Shown here: positions 45,901 to 54,196 of the stretch, one piece after another
Layout: every line of letters begins with the position of its first letter
How positions within the stretch are numbered: position 1 is the first letter of the stretch
Origin: Acidobacteriota bacterium
GTDB taxonomy: Bacteria > Acidobacteriota > Terriglobia > Acidiferrales > UBA7541
Direction of reading: 5' to 3'
DNA length: 62,626 nt
Assembly (NCBI GenBank): GCA_016201285.1
Contig: JACQDE010000017.1
Span: 1-62,626 of the forward strand
Notes under the pieces: model-generated
What the model was told of the DNA's origin: nothing
Databases searched by the model: none
The model's input: only the letters and a program-made list of their open reading frames with translations
Translations under genes and position numbers: made by a program

Positions 45901-46063
45901 GGGGTTGTTGCTGCTGTGCGTGGTGCGCGTGGTGGCCGTGGACATTCCAGGGATCGAAAATCCACTGGGGCGGATCGTTTCACTCATGGGGCTGGGTGCG
46001 GCGCTGCTGCTGGTGAGTTTTCTGTACGCGAGGAATAAGGAGTTGTTCAGGAAGTATTTGTGA
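42908..46063 (+). CDS. DUF2339 giant membrane protein
   Basis: 1051 residues from GTG 42908. One N-terminal helix, a coiled-coil-like segment (DEVAYLTRRIFDLEQSVEKL), a Pro/Ala-rich linker to about 135, then WLNKIGVAVLVVGGAYL and roughly 25 transmembrane helices, as in DUF2339 proteins. Function unknown. Three in-frame inserts derived from dispersed repeats (about 652-668, 822-831, 900-921) fall in loops between helices. The stop overlaps the next start by GTGA, so the M48 protease is translationally coupled. Confidence 0.88.
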   Translation: MDEFYFIAGVVLFIVVVFPIWAFVRTRKLKRESATKDEVAYLTRRIFDLEQSVEKLRKTLEATPASGAAAKPAQTPAAPAPLPKLTFVPVPAPPATPPAEIAPLDLSMEPKPLTPVFVAATEAGSAPTFEAVKEAPKRDWTNFEEKLGAHWLNKIGVAVLVVGGAYLANYAMQTLGPAGKATLLYALAATLIGLGVFGEKREKYRAGAQGVLGGGWALAYFTTYALHNVQELQLISNPTVGFGLLFAVAAAMVWHSLRYNSQVVTGFAYMLAFASVAVSRITVGTLVSSAVLAASLVAVLARRKWYELELPAIAATYGVHWFFLWRTYEYIGGHKKFPDFPASVALLIAYWVIFTVSHFLRDDKELAQRMTLTGAFLLNVAGFLAVMRYQSFYPQWRFWFLLSVGVVYLALALLSRRMGRRLGFVLTSTMGALLVFVAIPNHEKLAGARLELIWLVEAEALLIIGWRAVDVHLRRLGWIALGVLGTYVTFHDLSPRLVDWTPPDWPSGWLLLVLAVAFYLNARYAPRLLGEEATETELAAATICYGAGTGFLMAAVWFALPFMWVALAWTALALLVSEAGRRTKEKGLLVCGHGAALVTAVRLLVTNLQYAPAIYGVSLRVLTVALAAAIFYVGARRILPNELSEENAVDAGQALRLRSGQAGKSVLGSLPAVYTWAGTTLLALMVWNEVTNAAVGLAWALLGLALVEVGRTLADRPLAAQGHTLLVLSFARIFFADLNAEKTLGFVSARLVTVALLAAIYYFSGFTAEERTPRMRTALLWFGTTALLAMLRFELTAEWVAVGWAVLTVALFAGGRGLAQTEDARLKAGATGAIAKILRRQAYAVTLLVAARCAFDNFYQTGPLWFTNARTVTVTLAAAMMYALLVIALIEKRKAAKDGAQYPSASPPSATVRTSGTSATPELAESNWRVVRWVRKGFQWMDANPQQLFFFVPTVLLTVLLSLEMNRSYLTASWGLEAFLIFVVALKLGERTFRWFSLGLLLLCVVRVVAVDIPGIENPLGRIVSLMGLGAALLLVSFLYARNKELFRKYL
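44861..44911 (+). repeat. In-frame REP-derived insert 1 in DUF2339
   Basis: GGACAAGCCC ... GGGACAAGCTGGAAAG, TCTGTCCTAGG; read as QALRLRSGQAGKSVLG. Related to the GGACAGGC-stem REPs. Confidence 0.65.
45373..45401 (-). repeat. In-frame REP insert 2 in DUF2339
   Basis: GATGCCCGCCTAAAGGCGGGC then GCTACGG; read as DARLKAGAT. On the minus strand GTAGCGCCCGCCTTTAGGCG, the same architecture as 17529-17554 in fadN. Confidence 0.8.
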
Positions 46064-47796
46064 CGACGAGACGCATTGTCGCGATATGCCTGCTGCTGGC
46101 CGGGGGGGTGGCGCTGCTGGCGCTCGAGCGGCGGCTGGTGACGGCGGAGATCACGCCGCGGCCACTGCTGTATCTCGTCGCCGACACGGAGCGGGAGGTG
46201 GAGCGCATCCCACTTGCACTAACGCGGCTGAGCGAGCGCGAGGAGAACCAGATCGGGCAGGAGCTGGCGCGGGGGTACGGCCTGATGCCGGCCATTCACA
46301 AGGAAACGGATGCGCAACGCATCTCCGCCTATGTGCAGGAGGTGGGAAAGCGGCTGACGGCAAACGTGAAGCGGAAGGAGATTCAGTACCGCTTCTTTTA
46401 CAAGGATGAGCCGGGCTTTGTGAATGCGGGCGCACTGCCGGGCGGACAGATCGTGATCGGTCGCGGGCTGCTGGAGCTGCTCGAGTCGGAAGACGAGCTG
46501 GCGGCAATCCTGGGCCACGAAGTCGCGCACGTGGACGAGCGGCACGCCATCGAACGTCTGCAATACGAAGTGCAGAGCAAGAAAATTGGAATGCGCGGGC
46601 TTTACCGGCTGGCGCAGATCGGCGTCGTGCTCTACCAGATGGGGTACACAAAAGAAAAAGAGGACGAAGCGGACCGCCTGGGGCTGGGGCTGACGGTGGC
46701 GGCTGGCTATTCGCCGGCAGGGGCCGTGGAGGTGATGAAGCGGTTTGACCGGCTGTTTGGCGGGCAGGCACACACGGCAACATCGCCGGTGGAGGAAATG
46801 ACGGGGATGCCGCTGAAGTCGTTGAAGGAGTATTTCCGTTCGCACCCGCCGGCGCGAGAGCGGATCGCCACACTGGAAAAAGAAATTCAGGCGCGCGGAT
46901 ACAACGCGGCGCAGGCGCAAAAGCCGCTGGGGGTGCGGGCGATTTTTCTCGCGGAACAGGCGGAGGGGCTGGACAAGCGCGGGATGTTTGACCGCGCGAT
47001 TGCGCGATATCGCGAGGCGCTGAAGCTTGAACCCGGCAACAAATGGGCGTGGTCGGGGCTGGCGTACGCAGCCTGGCGAGCGGGCGATGCTCGGACGACA
47101 GTTGAGGCAGCGACGGAAGCGCTGAAGCTCGATGCGGAATGGGAGCAGATGTGGAAGCGGTTGGCACGGGCACTGGCCGTCGAAAATGTCCGGGCGGCAT
47201 CCACGCGATATTCGGAGTTGCTCGCGAGGTTTGCACCCAAGGAGATGGCGAAGCAAAGCCTGGCGCAGGTGGAAAGCGCTGGGCTGGAATTGACCACCGG
47301 CAACAAAGCCGCCGTCACGACGTATCAGGAGATCCTGAACAGGGGACTTACGGTGGAGACGCAAGTGATGGCGCGGAGACAAATGGCGTGGTGGATGTAC
47401 CGCTCCGGGAGATTGAAGGAGGCGGAGGGCGAGCTCGAAGCGGCACGACAACGTGACCCGCGCGATGGCTGGGTGAACCACCAGTTGGCATGGGTGCAGT
47501 CCGACCTCGGACGCCAGGCCGATGCGCAGAAAAATCTGGCGGAGTCGCGCGAGAATAAACCTGATGACGCTGATGATGCGCTGGAAGCCGTGATTCTGTG
47601 GAGGATCGACGCGAAAAAAGAAGCCCAAGCCAAGTTCCAACATGCGGCGGAGGCGGACCCGGTGTGGATGGTGTCGAAGTGGGTGGCAAACAACTACAGC
47701 GCGGAGGCGACGGCGGTGATTGCGAAGTTGCAGGCGGAGGAGATGGCGAGGAGGAAGAAAGAAGAGGCCAGGAGGAAGGTAGTAGGAAGCAGGTAG
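46060..47796 (+). CDS. M48 family metalloprotease with TPR domain (BepA/YfgC-like)
   Basis: 578 residues from GTG 46060. An N-terminal membrane anchor or signal (IVAICLLLAGGVALLAL), then an M48 domain with zinc motif GHEVAHVDERHA near 151-162 and the third ligand in EDEADRLGL, followed by TPR-like helical repeats from about 300 (AIARYREALKLEPGNKWAW, WMYRSGRLKEAEGEL) to a Lys/Arg-rich end. BepA-type proteins act on outer-membrane protein assembly. It is coupled by overlap to the DUF2339 gene. Confidence 0.88.
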   Translation: MTTRRIVAICLLLAGGVALLALERRLVTAEITPRPLLYLVADTEREVERIPLALTRLSEREENQIGQELARGYGLMPAIHKETDAQRISAYVQEVGKRLTANVKRKEIQYRFFYKDEPGFVNAGALPGGQIVIGRGLLELLESEDELAAILGHEVAHVDERHAIERLQYEVQSKKIGMRGLYRLAQIGVVLYQMGYTKEKEDEADRLGLGLTVAAGYSPAGAVEVMKRFDRLFGGQAHTATSPVEEMTGMPLKSLKEYFRSHPPARERIATLEKEIQARGYNAAQAQKPLGVRAIFLAEQAEGLDKRGMFDRAIARYREALKLEPGNKWAWSGLAYAAWRAGDARTTVEAATEALKLDAEWEQMWKRLARALAVENVRAASTRYSELLARFAPKEMAKQSLAQVESAGLELTTGNKAAVTTYQEILNRGLTVETQVMARRQMAWWMYRSGRLKEAEGELEAARQRDPRDGWVNHQLAWVQSDLGRQADAQKNLAESRENKPDDADDALEAVILWRIDAKKEAQAKFQHAAEADPVWMVSKWVANNYSAEATAVIAKLQAEEMARRKKEEARRKVVGSR

Positions 47797-47837
47797 CAGG
47801 TGATGCGCGCCCCTGTCCTCCCGGGCAAGCTGGACGA

Positions 47838-48278
47838 TTATCTTGGGGCGGTGGAATCGTTGCGGCCGGCGCAGCGGGGGCAAATGCCCAGGAACTCGAG
47901 GCGGTAGCTCTGGACCTGAAAGCCGAAGCGGCGGCGACCAATGCTGCGGGAACGGGACCAGAAGTCCTCAGGGAGACCCAGATCCAGATCCTCCAGCGCG
48001 CCGCAACGAGTGCAGATGAGATGCTCGTGGAGCTCGGGAACGGAATCGTAGCGGCTGGCTTCGTCGCCGAACTGAAGCTCAGCGATGAGGCCCTTGCTGG
48101 TGAGCCAGTTGAGGGCGTTGTAGATGGTGGCAAAAGAAACCCCGGGACGTCGGCGGCGCACCATGCGGAAGACCTCCGCGGCGGTCGGGTGGTAGCGCCG
48201 GGAGCGCAGAACGTCCAGGACAGCAGCGCGATGCGGCGTCAGGCGCACCGGGGATGAGACGTGAGTGGCGTGCAGCAT
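47838..48278 (-). CDS. perR: PerR-type peroxide-responsive Fur-family regulator
   Basis: 146 residues. Winged-helix DNA-binding part (SFATIYNALNWL) and metal part. Every regulatory ligand of Bacillus PerR is present at a constant offset of seven: His30, Asp78, His84, His86 and Asp97 match His37, Asp85, His91, His93 and Asp104. Asp78 (PerR) rather than Glu (Fur) supports peroxide sensing. CTRC and CPRC form the structural zinc site. Two PerR-box-like sequences lie upstream, at 48390 and before the glutaredoxin gene. Confidence 0.88.
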   Translation of the reverse strand: MLHATHVSSPVRLTPHRAAVLDVLRSRRYHPTAAEVFRMVRRRRPGVSFATIYNALNWLTSKGLIAELQFGDEASRYDSVPELHEHLICTRCGALEDLDLGLPEDFWSRSRSIGRRRFGFQVQSYRLEFLGICPRCAGRNDSTAPR

Positions 48279-48389
48279 GGCAGGTGGCTCCCTTCCAGCA
48301 GAAGTCGAATCCCGGCTTTCAGCTCTCCGCTTTCAGCACTCAGCAAGAATCAATCGTAGTCTGAAAAGCACTTTCGCCAAGAACCGCAG

Positions 48390-48404
48390 CAAGAATGATT
48401 CTAA
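48390..48404. promoter_or_regulatory. PerR-box-like palindrome upstream of perR
   Basis: CAAGAATGATTCTAA contains the perfect palindrome AGAAT-G-ATTCT and resembles the TTATAATNATTATAA layout. It lies 112 bases before perR, suggesting autoregulation. Confidence 0.55.
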
Positions 48405-48480
48405 TGGGAGAAGAATCAGAAATCAAGACCTTTTTTTCCGCTATTGGGATGCGGACCGTCATGCAGGAGAAATCCTGAAG

Positions 48481-48750
48481 CTAGGCCAAATCCTGGCGGG
48501 CGCGCTCGAGCTGGCGGCGGAACTGAGCGAGGTCGAGGCGGTGCTTGGCGACTTTGCGGCCGCCAAGGAAAATAACGGGAACGTCAACATCGTAGAGCGA
48601 GCGAAGTTTTTCGTCGGAATCAATATCCACTTCGCGCAGACGGGCGCCGAATTCGCGAAGCAGCGGCGCCATATGAGCCTTCGCTTCTTCGCAAAGGTGA
48701 CAGCCCTTGCGGGTGTAGAGTGTCACATCGATTTCGGGCGCGGCGATCAT
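48481..48750 (-). CDS. Glutaredoxin-like protein
   Basis: 89 residues. Thioredoxin fold with active site CHLC near 17-20 (TLYTRKGCHLCEEAKAHM), cis-Pro in DVDVPVIFLGG and a short C-terminal helix. Of the glutaredoxin-like (DUF836) type, a thiol-disulfide reductant. It lies upstream of perR on the same strand with a PerR-box-like site in its promoter. Confidence 0.85.
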   Translation of the reverse strand: MIAAPEIDVTLYTRKGCHLCEEAKAHMAPLLREFGARLREVDIDSDEKLRSLYDVDVPVIFLGGRKVAKHRLDLAQFRRQLERARQDLA

Positions 48751-48795
48751 CAGGAATTCAGAGCGTAAATGCCGCTCGAGTGCGGAGCGACTATC

Positions 48796-48810
48796 TTATA
48801 ACACTTATAA
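48796..48810. promoter_or_regulatory. PerR-box-like site upstream of the glutaredoxin gene
   Basis: TTATAACACTTATAA, 46 bases before the glutaredoxin ATG, differs at two of 14 defined positions from the Bacillus PerR box TTATAATNATTATAA. Confidence 0.6.
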
Positions 48811-48818
48811 CAGCCAGA

Positions 48819-48870
48819 CCCTCCGGTCAGTCCGCGGCTGCTCGGCGGCTCCGGAGGGGACCTGCGCTAC
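48819..48870 (-). repeat. REP-like element ending GCGCTAC
   Basis: CCCTCCGG ... CCGGAGGG with the inner GTCAGTCCGCGGC, then GACCTGCGCTAC. Same plan as 29959-30032. Confidence 0.65.
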
Positions 48871-48928
48871 AATGCAGGCGACACCAAGCGCCGGACGCAC
48901 ATCGAACCGTCTGGCGAGGAGAAACGGA

Positions 48929-49303
48929 ATGGGCCGAGTGGTGGCATTGGTGGACGATCTTTTCTTCCTTGCGAAAATAAAAGAGACGGCGAAGCAGACA
49001 GGCGTGGCGCTGGAGACGGCGGGGTCCCCCGCGGCGCTGGCGGAAGCGGCGCGAGCGGACGCGACTTCTCTGCTGATCGTGGACTTGAATGCGCGAGGCA
49101 GCATCGAAGCAATTGAAAAGCTGCGCGCGGCGGGGAACACGCTGCCGGTGATTGCGTTTTTTTCGCATGTGCAGGTGGAACTGGCAGAACGGGCGCGGGC
49201 GGCGGGGTGTGAGCAGGTGATGCCGCGGTCAAAGTTCACAAAGGAATTGGCAGCAATCTTGTCGGGAGCGAAGGGGAAGCGACTTGTGATTTGTAACTGG
49301 TGA
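48929..49303 (+). CDS. Receiver-like (CheY-fold) protein, degenerate
   Basis: 124 residues from ATG 48929 (GAGGAG upstream). It has the response-regulator strand pattern: VVALVDDLFFLAKI, LLIVDLNARGS (putative phospho-Asp), LPVIAFFSH and EQVMPRSKFTKEL. The usual Lys-Pro after strand 5 is replaced by PRSK, and the loop after the phospho-Asp is unusual. It may be a non-phosphorylated receiver. No histidine kinase is nearby. Confidence 0.65.
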   Translation: MGRVVALVDDLFFLAKIKETAKQTGVALETAGSPAALAEAARADATSLLIVDLNARGSIEAIEKLRAAGNTLPVIAFFSHVQVELAERARAAGCEQVMPRSKFTKELAAILSGAKGKRLVICNW

Positions 49304-49330
49304 CTCGTGAAAACCAGCGGACAGTTGGCG

Positions 49331-50272
49331 ATGGGAACTCTCCGATTCGAGAAAGCCATAAGGATTCTTTTTGTCCTCGCGCTTCTGGTTAGAGGCGTGG
49401 GTACGCAGGGACAAACAAAGGAGACGGCAGAGGAGAGGCCGTCGGGGGCGCTGGCGAGTGCGCTGGTGGCGGCGTGCCGACAGAATGAGGCACAGTTTGC
49501 TCGCTACCAGACGGCGGAGAACGCGGCGGCGTTTGCGGAATTGACGCCGAGCCAGAAGAGCGATCTGATGAAACGGATCGTGCAAGCGGGCGATGCGGGA
49601 CGCCCGCTGCTCTCGAGCGCTGCGGAGGGCCGCACCGTGCTGCGCTGCGAGACAACCCGGGGAACGACTGAGTTGCGGTTTGGAACCGAGCGCATCCGGG
49701 AGAATCTGGCGTTTGTTCCGGTGGAGGCGACCGGCGGGCGGCGCGCGGAGTTCGGGATGGTGCGCGAGGGCGGCGGCTGGCGGATGCTCTCCGTCGGGCT
49801 GGTGCTGATGAACATCCCGGAACTGGCGAAACAGTGGGCCACTCCGAAAGCGGCCGCGGGAGCCGCTGAGAACAGCGAGGCGGCGGCCATCGTGACGCTG
49901 CGAAGGCTGGCGGAGGCTGTGGTGACGTACAAAAAAGGATTCGGAAAGCTGCCCACACAACTCGCGCAACTCGGGCCGGCGAGGCGCGGAGAGATTTCTC
50001 CGGAAAAAGCCAATCTGATCGAGCAAGAGCTGGCAGAGGGAACCAAGGGCGGGTACGTGTTCGCGTACCGGGTTGTGGCTCCTCCCAAAACAAAGGATGC
50101 AAAGGAAGCGGCCGGTGAAAGCACAGAGCCCGCTTATGCGCTGACGGCAACGCCGGCGGAGTACGGCAGGACCGGGAAAAGGTCTTTTTTCCTGGATGCA
50201 AGCGGAGAGCTGCGCGGCGGAGACAAGCAAGGCGCCGAAGCCACCGCGGAAGATCCCCAGGTCGAACCCTGA
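49331..50272 (+). CDS. Secreted protein of unknown function with pilin-like C-terminal half
   Basis: 313 residues from ATG 49331 (GTG 49307 is an alternative), with a hydrophobic signal segment (ILFVLALLVRGVG). The first half has an (ALVAACRQNEAQFARYQ) helix and a beta sheet. The second half, from SEAAAIVTLRRLAEAVVTYKK through LPTQLAQLG to RSFFLDASGELRGG, resembles the soluble part of acidobacterial pilin-like proteins. That likeness is my reading, not a family match. Confidence 0.6.
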   Translation: MGTLRFEKAIRILFVLALLVRGVGTQGQTKETAEERPSGALASALVAACRQNEAQFARYQTAENAAAFAELTPSQKSDLMKRIVQAGDAGRPLLSSAAEGRTVLRCETTRGTTELRFGTERIRENLAFVPVEATGGRRAEFGMVREGGGWRMLSVGLVLMNIPELAKQWATPKAAAGAAENSEAAAIVTLRRLAEAVVTYKKGFGKLPTQLAQLGPARRGEISPEKANLIEQELAEGTKGGYVFAYRVVAPPKTKDAKEAAGESTEPAYALTATPAEYGRTGKRSFFLDASGELRGGDKQGAEATAEDPQVEP

Positions 50273-50378
50273 CCGGACCAGAGTGTGTCGGTGTGCCGGA
50301 CGACACGAAAAGCCCAACGCCGAAAACCAGGTGTTAAGGAAAAAGGACGTGGCTGCCGATAGTACTACTGAGGGCAGC

Positions 50379-51032
50379 ATGTCCACGGTACCTGCAAAAC
50401 CGGCGACCCACGCGAGCGCACCGAAGACTTCCAAGGCGGTGCAGATCAATTATTCCGAAGAGTTCGATATCGTTCCCCCCTCCGCCGCGTCGCCCGGCGC
50501 AAACAGCGAAACAACCGGCATCACCTCCGCCAGCCCAGTAGAGCCGAGCAGTGGCGCTGGGACCGAGCGGCGCGTGGAGACGCGGTATCCGTTTACCTCC
50601 ACCGCCCAGATTATGGAGATGAAGACCAAGGCGAACGTCTCCGGACGCACCACTGACCTGAGCAGCGGCGGCTGTTACATTGACACGATGAGCCCGTTCC
50701 CGACTGGCACGCAGGTGCGCATCCGGTTGGGGAAGAACGAGCAGGTCTTCGAAGCGAACGGAACGGTGTGCTACTCGCAGGCGGGGATCGGGATGGGAAT
50801 CCGGTTCGTGGATGTCTCGGCGGAGCACGCGCAGATTCTGCGGGCCTGGCTGCACGAGGTGAGCGGCGAAATCGGACCGGCGATGGAGTCGCCGTGCGTG
50901 GCCAGTTCGATCGAGCAGGCCCCCCGAGCTGACCGGCGCATCCTGAGCCAGTTGATCAGCATGCTGATCCGAAAGGGCGTCCTGACGGACCATGAGGGCG
51001 CGGCGATGCTGAAAGAGCTGTACTTCACGTAA
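50379..51032 (+). CDS. PilZ-domain protein
   Basis: 217 residues from ATG 50379. A disordered Ser/Thr/Pro-rich start to about 60, then PilZ with RRVETRYPF and DLSSGGCYI, the two c-di-GMP-binding motifs, and a C-terminal helical region from 150 (RRILSQLISMLIRKGVLTDHEG). Second PilZ protein of the window and unlinked to the cyclase at 37 kb. Confidence 0.82.
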   Translation: MSTVPAKPATHASAPKTSKAVQINYSEEFDIVPPSAASPGANSETTGITSASPVEPSSGAGTERRVETRYPFTSTAQIMEMKTKANVSGRTTDLSSGGCYIDTMSPFPTGTQVRIRLGKNEQVFEANGTVCYSQAGIGMGIRFVDVSAEHAQILRAWLHEVSGEIGPAMESPCVASSIEQAPRADRRILSQLISMLIRKGVLTDHEGAAMLKELYFT

Positions 51033-51188
51033 TTCTCCGACATTTTCCTCCCGTGAAGCAGAAAAGGCGGCGACGTCCCTCTGCTGCGGGAAACCGCCGC
51101 TGGATATTTTCGGCTCCTGCCGGACAGACCGAAGCTTGTCTTACACGACGGCGTAAAGGCACAGCTACATTGAAAAACTAATCGCTGG

Positions 51189-51194
51189 TACAAT
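51189..51194 (+). promoter_or_regulatory. -10 box upstream of bioY
   Basis: TACAAT, 49 bases before the bioY ATG. The best -35 candidate (TTGAAA) is too close, so the assignment is tentative. Confidence 0.35.
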
Positions 51195-51243
51195 CGAGCG
51201 CGGTCCAGAAGCGGACTCGCAGGCCCGGGCGCGAGGAGAGAGC

Positions 51244-51852
51244 ATGGCACAGGCGCAAGGTATGACGAGAATGGTGCTGGCAGAGCGGTTGATTCCCGGC
51301 GAAGGGCTGCTGTGGGAAGCGGCGCGAATTGTGTCGGCCAACGTGCTGCTGGCGCTCTGCGCGCACATTTTCATCCCGTTGTCGTGGACGCCGGTGCCCA
51401 TCACCGGGCAGACGTTTGGCGTGTTGCTGGTGGCGGTGCTGTTGGGAGCGAGGCGCGGGGCGCTGGCGCTGGGACTCTATCTGTTGGAAGGCGCGGCAGG
51501 ATGGCCGGTGTTCACGCCGCTCGGCTTGCCGGGCGCGGCGCGGCTGCTGGGGCCAACGGCGGGATATCTGTGGGCGTTTCCGGTGGCGGCGTTTGTGGCG
51601 GGATGGCTCGCCGAGCAGATCGAGAGTTTCTCCTCATGGAGCGGAAAGACCCGGTTAGCGGGAGCGGTGCTGCTCGGGCACGGGCTGATTCTGAGCGGCG
51701 GCGTGTTGTGGCTGGCGTCCGTGATCGGAGTCGGCATGTCGGCGGCCCTGATGCAGGGGCTGGCGCCGTTTGTGTTGCTGGATGTGCCGGTGAAGACAGC
51801 TCTGGTGGTGGCAGCGGCGCGGGGGATGGACCGGGTGAAGCAACAAGCGTAA
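51244..51852 (+). CDS. bioY: Biotin ECF transporter substrate-binding component BioY
   Basis: 202 residues, six helices. BioY signatures are HIFIPLSWTPVPITGQTFGVLL and LLGARRGALALGLYLLEGA in the first half and GPTAGYLWAFPVAAFVAGW in the middle. It binds biotin with nanomolar affinity in characterised members, alone or with an ECF module; no ecfA/T genes are present here. GGAGAGAGC stands before the ATG. Confidence 0.92.
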   Translation: MAQAQGMTRMVLAERLIPGEGLLWEAARIVSANVLLALCAHIFIPLSWTPVPITGQTFGVLLVAVLLGARRGALALGLYLLEGAAGWPVFTPLGLPGAARLLGPTAGYLWAFPVAAFVAGWLAEQIESFSSWSGKTRLAGAVLLGHGLILSGGVLWLASVIGVGMSAALMQGLAPFVLLDVPVKTALVVAAARGMDRVKQQA

Positions 51853-51877
51853 GAGGAGCCGCAGGGATTCCTCGCAA

Positions 51878-53146
51878 GTGGCCTTCAGAAATCTCAAATT
51901 GCAAATTTCAGATTTCAAAATCGAAAACCGAAGAGCGACGACCGACGGCAGGCAGTCCCCTGCGCCTTGTGGAGTAGCTAAAGCAAGTCGCGCGCGTGCG
52001 GCGCGCAGCGCGCCGGCGCTTTCGAGAGTAGCTGCGCGATTTAGGTCCGCGCTGCTGTTGCTACTGGCGCTGGCAGGCGGCGCGGCGGGGCAAGTGCCAC
52101 AACCGCTGCAAGGATCGAACAAGGGACGTCCGGCCGGCGAGCCTTCCGAGACAACGCCTTACCCCATTTTTGAATTCCACAGCGGCTTCTGGATGAACCT
52201 GCACCACGCGCTCTACGAACAGGCGCGCATCCGGGAACAGCGGCCGACGGCGAGACCAGATCAGCAAAACTCATCCGCAGAAACGGCGATGAAAACGCGC
52301 GTCGAGACAACGGATGGCTTGCCAGCCGAAGAGGAACGAGCTTGGAACGAAGCGGTGGAGTATTACGCGACGGCGCTGGCGCGGCGCGACCTGCTTTTTG
52401 AAGGCGAAATGGTGGACATCAAGAACCGGCTGGCGGAGTTGGAGACGTGCGGGGACCTGTCCGGACGAAGCGAGTACCGTTGTGCGGCGGGTTTGAGGCC
52501 GGAACTGGTGACCGCGCTGGAACGGGCGGCGCCGGTGTACCGGGCGCGCTGGTGGAAGGAGCACGACCGCATCAACAGGGCATGGATTGCGGCCACGGAG
52601 CCGCTGCTGAGGGAATTCGGCGCCAAACTGGCCGAGCAGCTTGCTACGGTGTACCACGGCGAATGGCCGAACGGAAAGATCCGCGTGGATGTGTGCCACT
52701 ATGCGGGGCTCGTCGGAGGCTACACAAGCCTGGACCCGCTGCACATTACGATTTCCGGGGCGGATGAACGAAACCAGGGCGCGGCGGCACTCGGGGTGTT
52801 GTTTTCCGAGGGGTCGCACGGGCTGGCCAACGGAGTGCGAGACGCTCTGGTGCGCGAGTACCGGCAGCGAGGCAAGCCCATCCCGCGCGACCTTTGGCAC
52901 GCGATCCTGTTCTACACAACAGGAGAGTTTGTGAAGCGAGCATTGAGCGGCAAGGAAAACGCCGGGGGACGCAAGCGAGGCGAGGCCACGGCAGCGGACC
53001 GCTACGCGCTCAGCACGAGGGGCTGGCAGAACTTTCAGCCGGTGCTGGACCGACAGTGGAAGCCCTACCTGGAGGCAGTAACGCGCGGAAGAGCGGGGCC
53101 GGACGACTTCGACCGTGCCCTGGCGCAGGTGGTGGCGACGCTCTGA
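51878..53146 (+). CDS. Secreted hypothetical protein with repeat-derived N-terminus
   Basis: Up to 422 residues from GTG 51878. The first about 45 residues are encoded by dispersed A/T-rich and GTAGC-type repeats and are probably not original. A signal-like helix (SALLLLLALAGGAAGQ) follows. The conserved-looking body runs from YPIFEFHSGFWMNLHHALYE to the end. LFSEGSHGLANGV resembles the zinc helix of secreted peptidases, with Ser where the first His of HExxH would stand, so activity is doubtful. No family recognised. The true start is unresolved. Confidence 0.6.
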   Translation: MAFRNLKLQISDFKIENRRATTDGRQSPAPCGVAKASRARAARSAPALSRVAARFRSALLLLLALAGGAAGQVPQPLQGSNKGRPAGEPSETTPYPIFEFHSGFWMNLHHALYEQARIREQRPTARPDQQNSSAETAMKTRVETTDGLPAEEERAWNEAVEYYATALARRDLLFEGEMVDIKNRLAELETCGDLSGRSEYRCAAGLRPELVTALERAAPVYRARWWKEHDRINRAWIAATEPLLREFGAKLAEQLATVYHGEWPNGKIRVDVCHYAGLVGGYTSLDPLHITISGADERNQGAAALGVLFSEGSHGLANGVRDALVREYRQRGKPIPRDLWHAILFYTTGEFVKRALSGKENAGGRKRGEATAADRYALSTRGWQNFQPVLDRQWKPYLEAVTRGRAGPDDFDRALAQVVATL

Positions 53147-53323
53147 ACACGCGGCGGGTGCCCTCACCGAAAATCAGGCGTGTGTGGTATTCTTCCCTTT
53201 CCGGTATGGTCCCTTCCGGTCACTAGCTTCCCAGGGCGGGTACGGCGCCGCCTTGCCCGCGCCGAGCGGCATTTTCCCAAATCGGAAAACCGCTTGCGGT
53301 GTGGATTCGGCTGAACCGAACTT

Positions 53324-54196
53324 ATGGCCACGAAACAAGCAACTAGCAAAACCCAGGAAATCTCACTCGCGCATTCGCCGGACTCCGACGACGCGTTCAT
53401 GTTCTACGCGCTGGCAACGCGGAAGGTACGGACGCCGGGACTGAAGTTCACGCACGTCCTCTCCGACATTGAAACGCTGAACCAGGCGGCGAAAATCGAA
53501 ACGTACGACGTGACGGCGGTGAGCTTCTACGCCTCCGCATTCCTGCAAAAGAATTATGTGCTGCTGGATTGCGGGGCGAGCTTCGGCGACGGCTACGGGC
53601 CGATGCTGGTGGCGTCGCGTCCGATGAAGCGGGAGGACCTCGCCGGACAGCGCGTGGCCGTGGCCGGACTGCTGACGACGTCTTATCTGGCACTCAAGCT
53701 CTACGAACCCAAGATTGAGCCGGTGGTGGTGCCGTTCGACAAGATTGCGGATTCGGTGACCGCGGGAACGGTGGACGCGGGGTTGCTGATCCACGAAGGG
53801 CAGTTGCTCTACCAACAGACGGGATTGCACCGCGTGGCGGACCTTGGCCAGTGGTGGAGCGAACAGACCGGGTTGCCGTTGCCGTTGGGCGGAAACATGA
53901 TCCGGCGGGCGCTGGGGGCGGAGGTCGGACGAGCGGTGGCCAAGGCCATCCGGCAGAGCGTGGCGTACGCGCTGGAGCACCGCGAGGACGCGCTGAAATA
54001 CGCGCTGCAGTTCGCGCGCGACATGGATCCGGAACTGGCGGACAAATTCGTGGGCATGTACGTGAACCAGTGGACGCTGGGGTTCGGCGAAAAGGGAAAG
54101 CGCGCCGTGCGGGAACTTCTGGCGCGGGGCGCGCAGGCCGGCCTGCTGCCTGCGGATACCGTGGACGTGGAATTCCTGAGCGAATCCAATTCGTGA
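53324..54196 (+). CDS. mqnD: 1,4-dihydroxy-6-naphthoate synthase (MqnD)
   Basis: 290 residues with a periplasmic-binding-protein fold. AHSPDSDDAFMFYAL, LLTTSYLALKL, LLIHEGQLLYQ and LPLGGNMIRR are MqnD signatures. It converts cyclic dehypoxanthine futalosine to dihydroxynaphthoate in the futalosine pathway to menaquinone. Other mqn genes are not in the window. The stop overlaps the next gene's GTG start (GTGA), so the two are coupled. Confidence 0.9.
   Translation: MATKQATSKTQEISLAHSPDSDDAFMFYALATRKVRTPGLKFTHVLSDIETLNQAAKIETYDVTAVSFYASAFLQKNYVLLDCGASFGDGYGPMLVASRPMKREDLAGQRVAVAGLLTTSYLALKLYEPKIEPVVVPFDKIADSVTAGTVDAGLLIHEGQLLYQQTGLHRVADLGQWWSEQTGLPLPLGGNMIRRALGAEVGRAVAKAIRQSVAYALEHREDALKYALQFARDMDPELADKFVGMYVNQWTLGFGEKGKRAVRELLARGAQAGLLPADTVDVEFLSESNS

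Noticed and set aside
53147..53323. Riboswitch or other structured leader before mqnD
   Set aside because: Some GC-rich stems but no landmark of a known riboswitch class.
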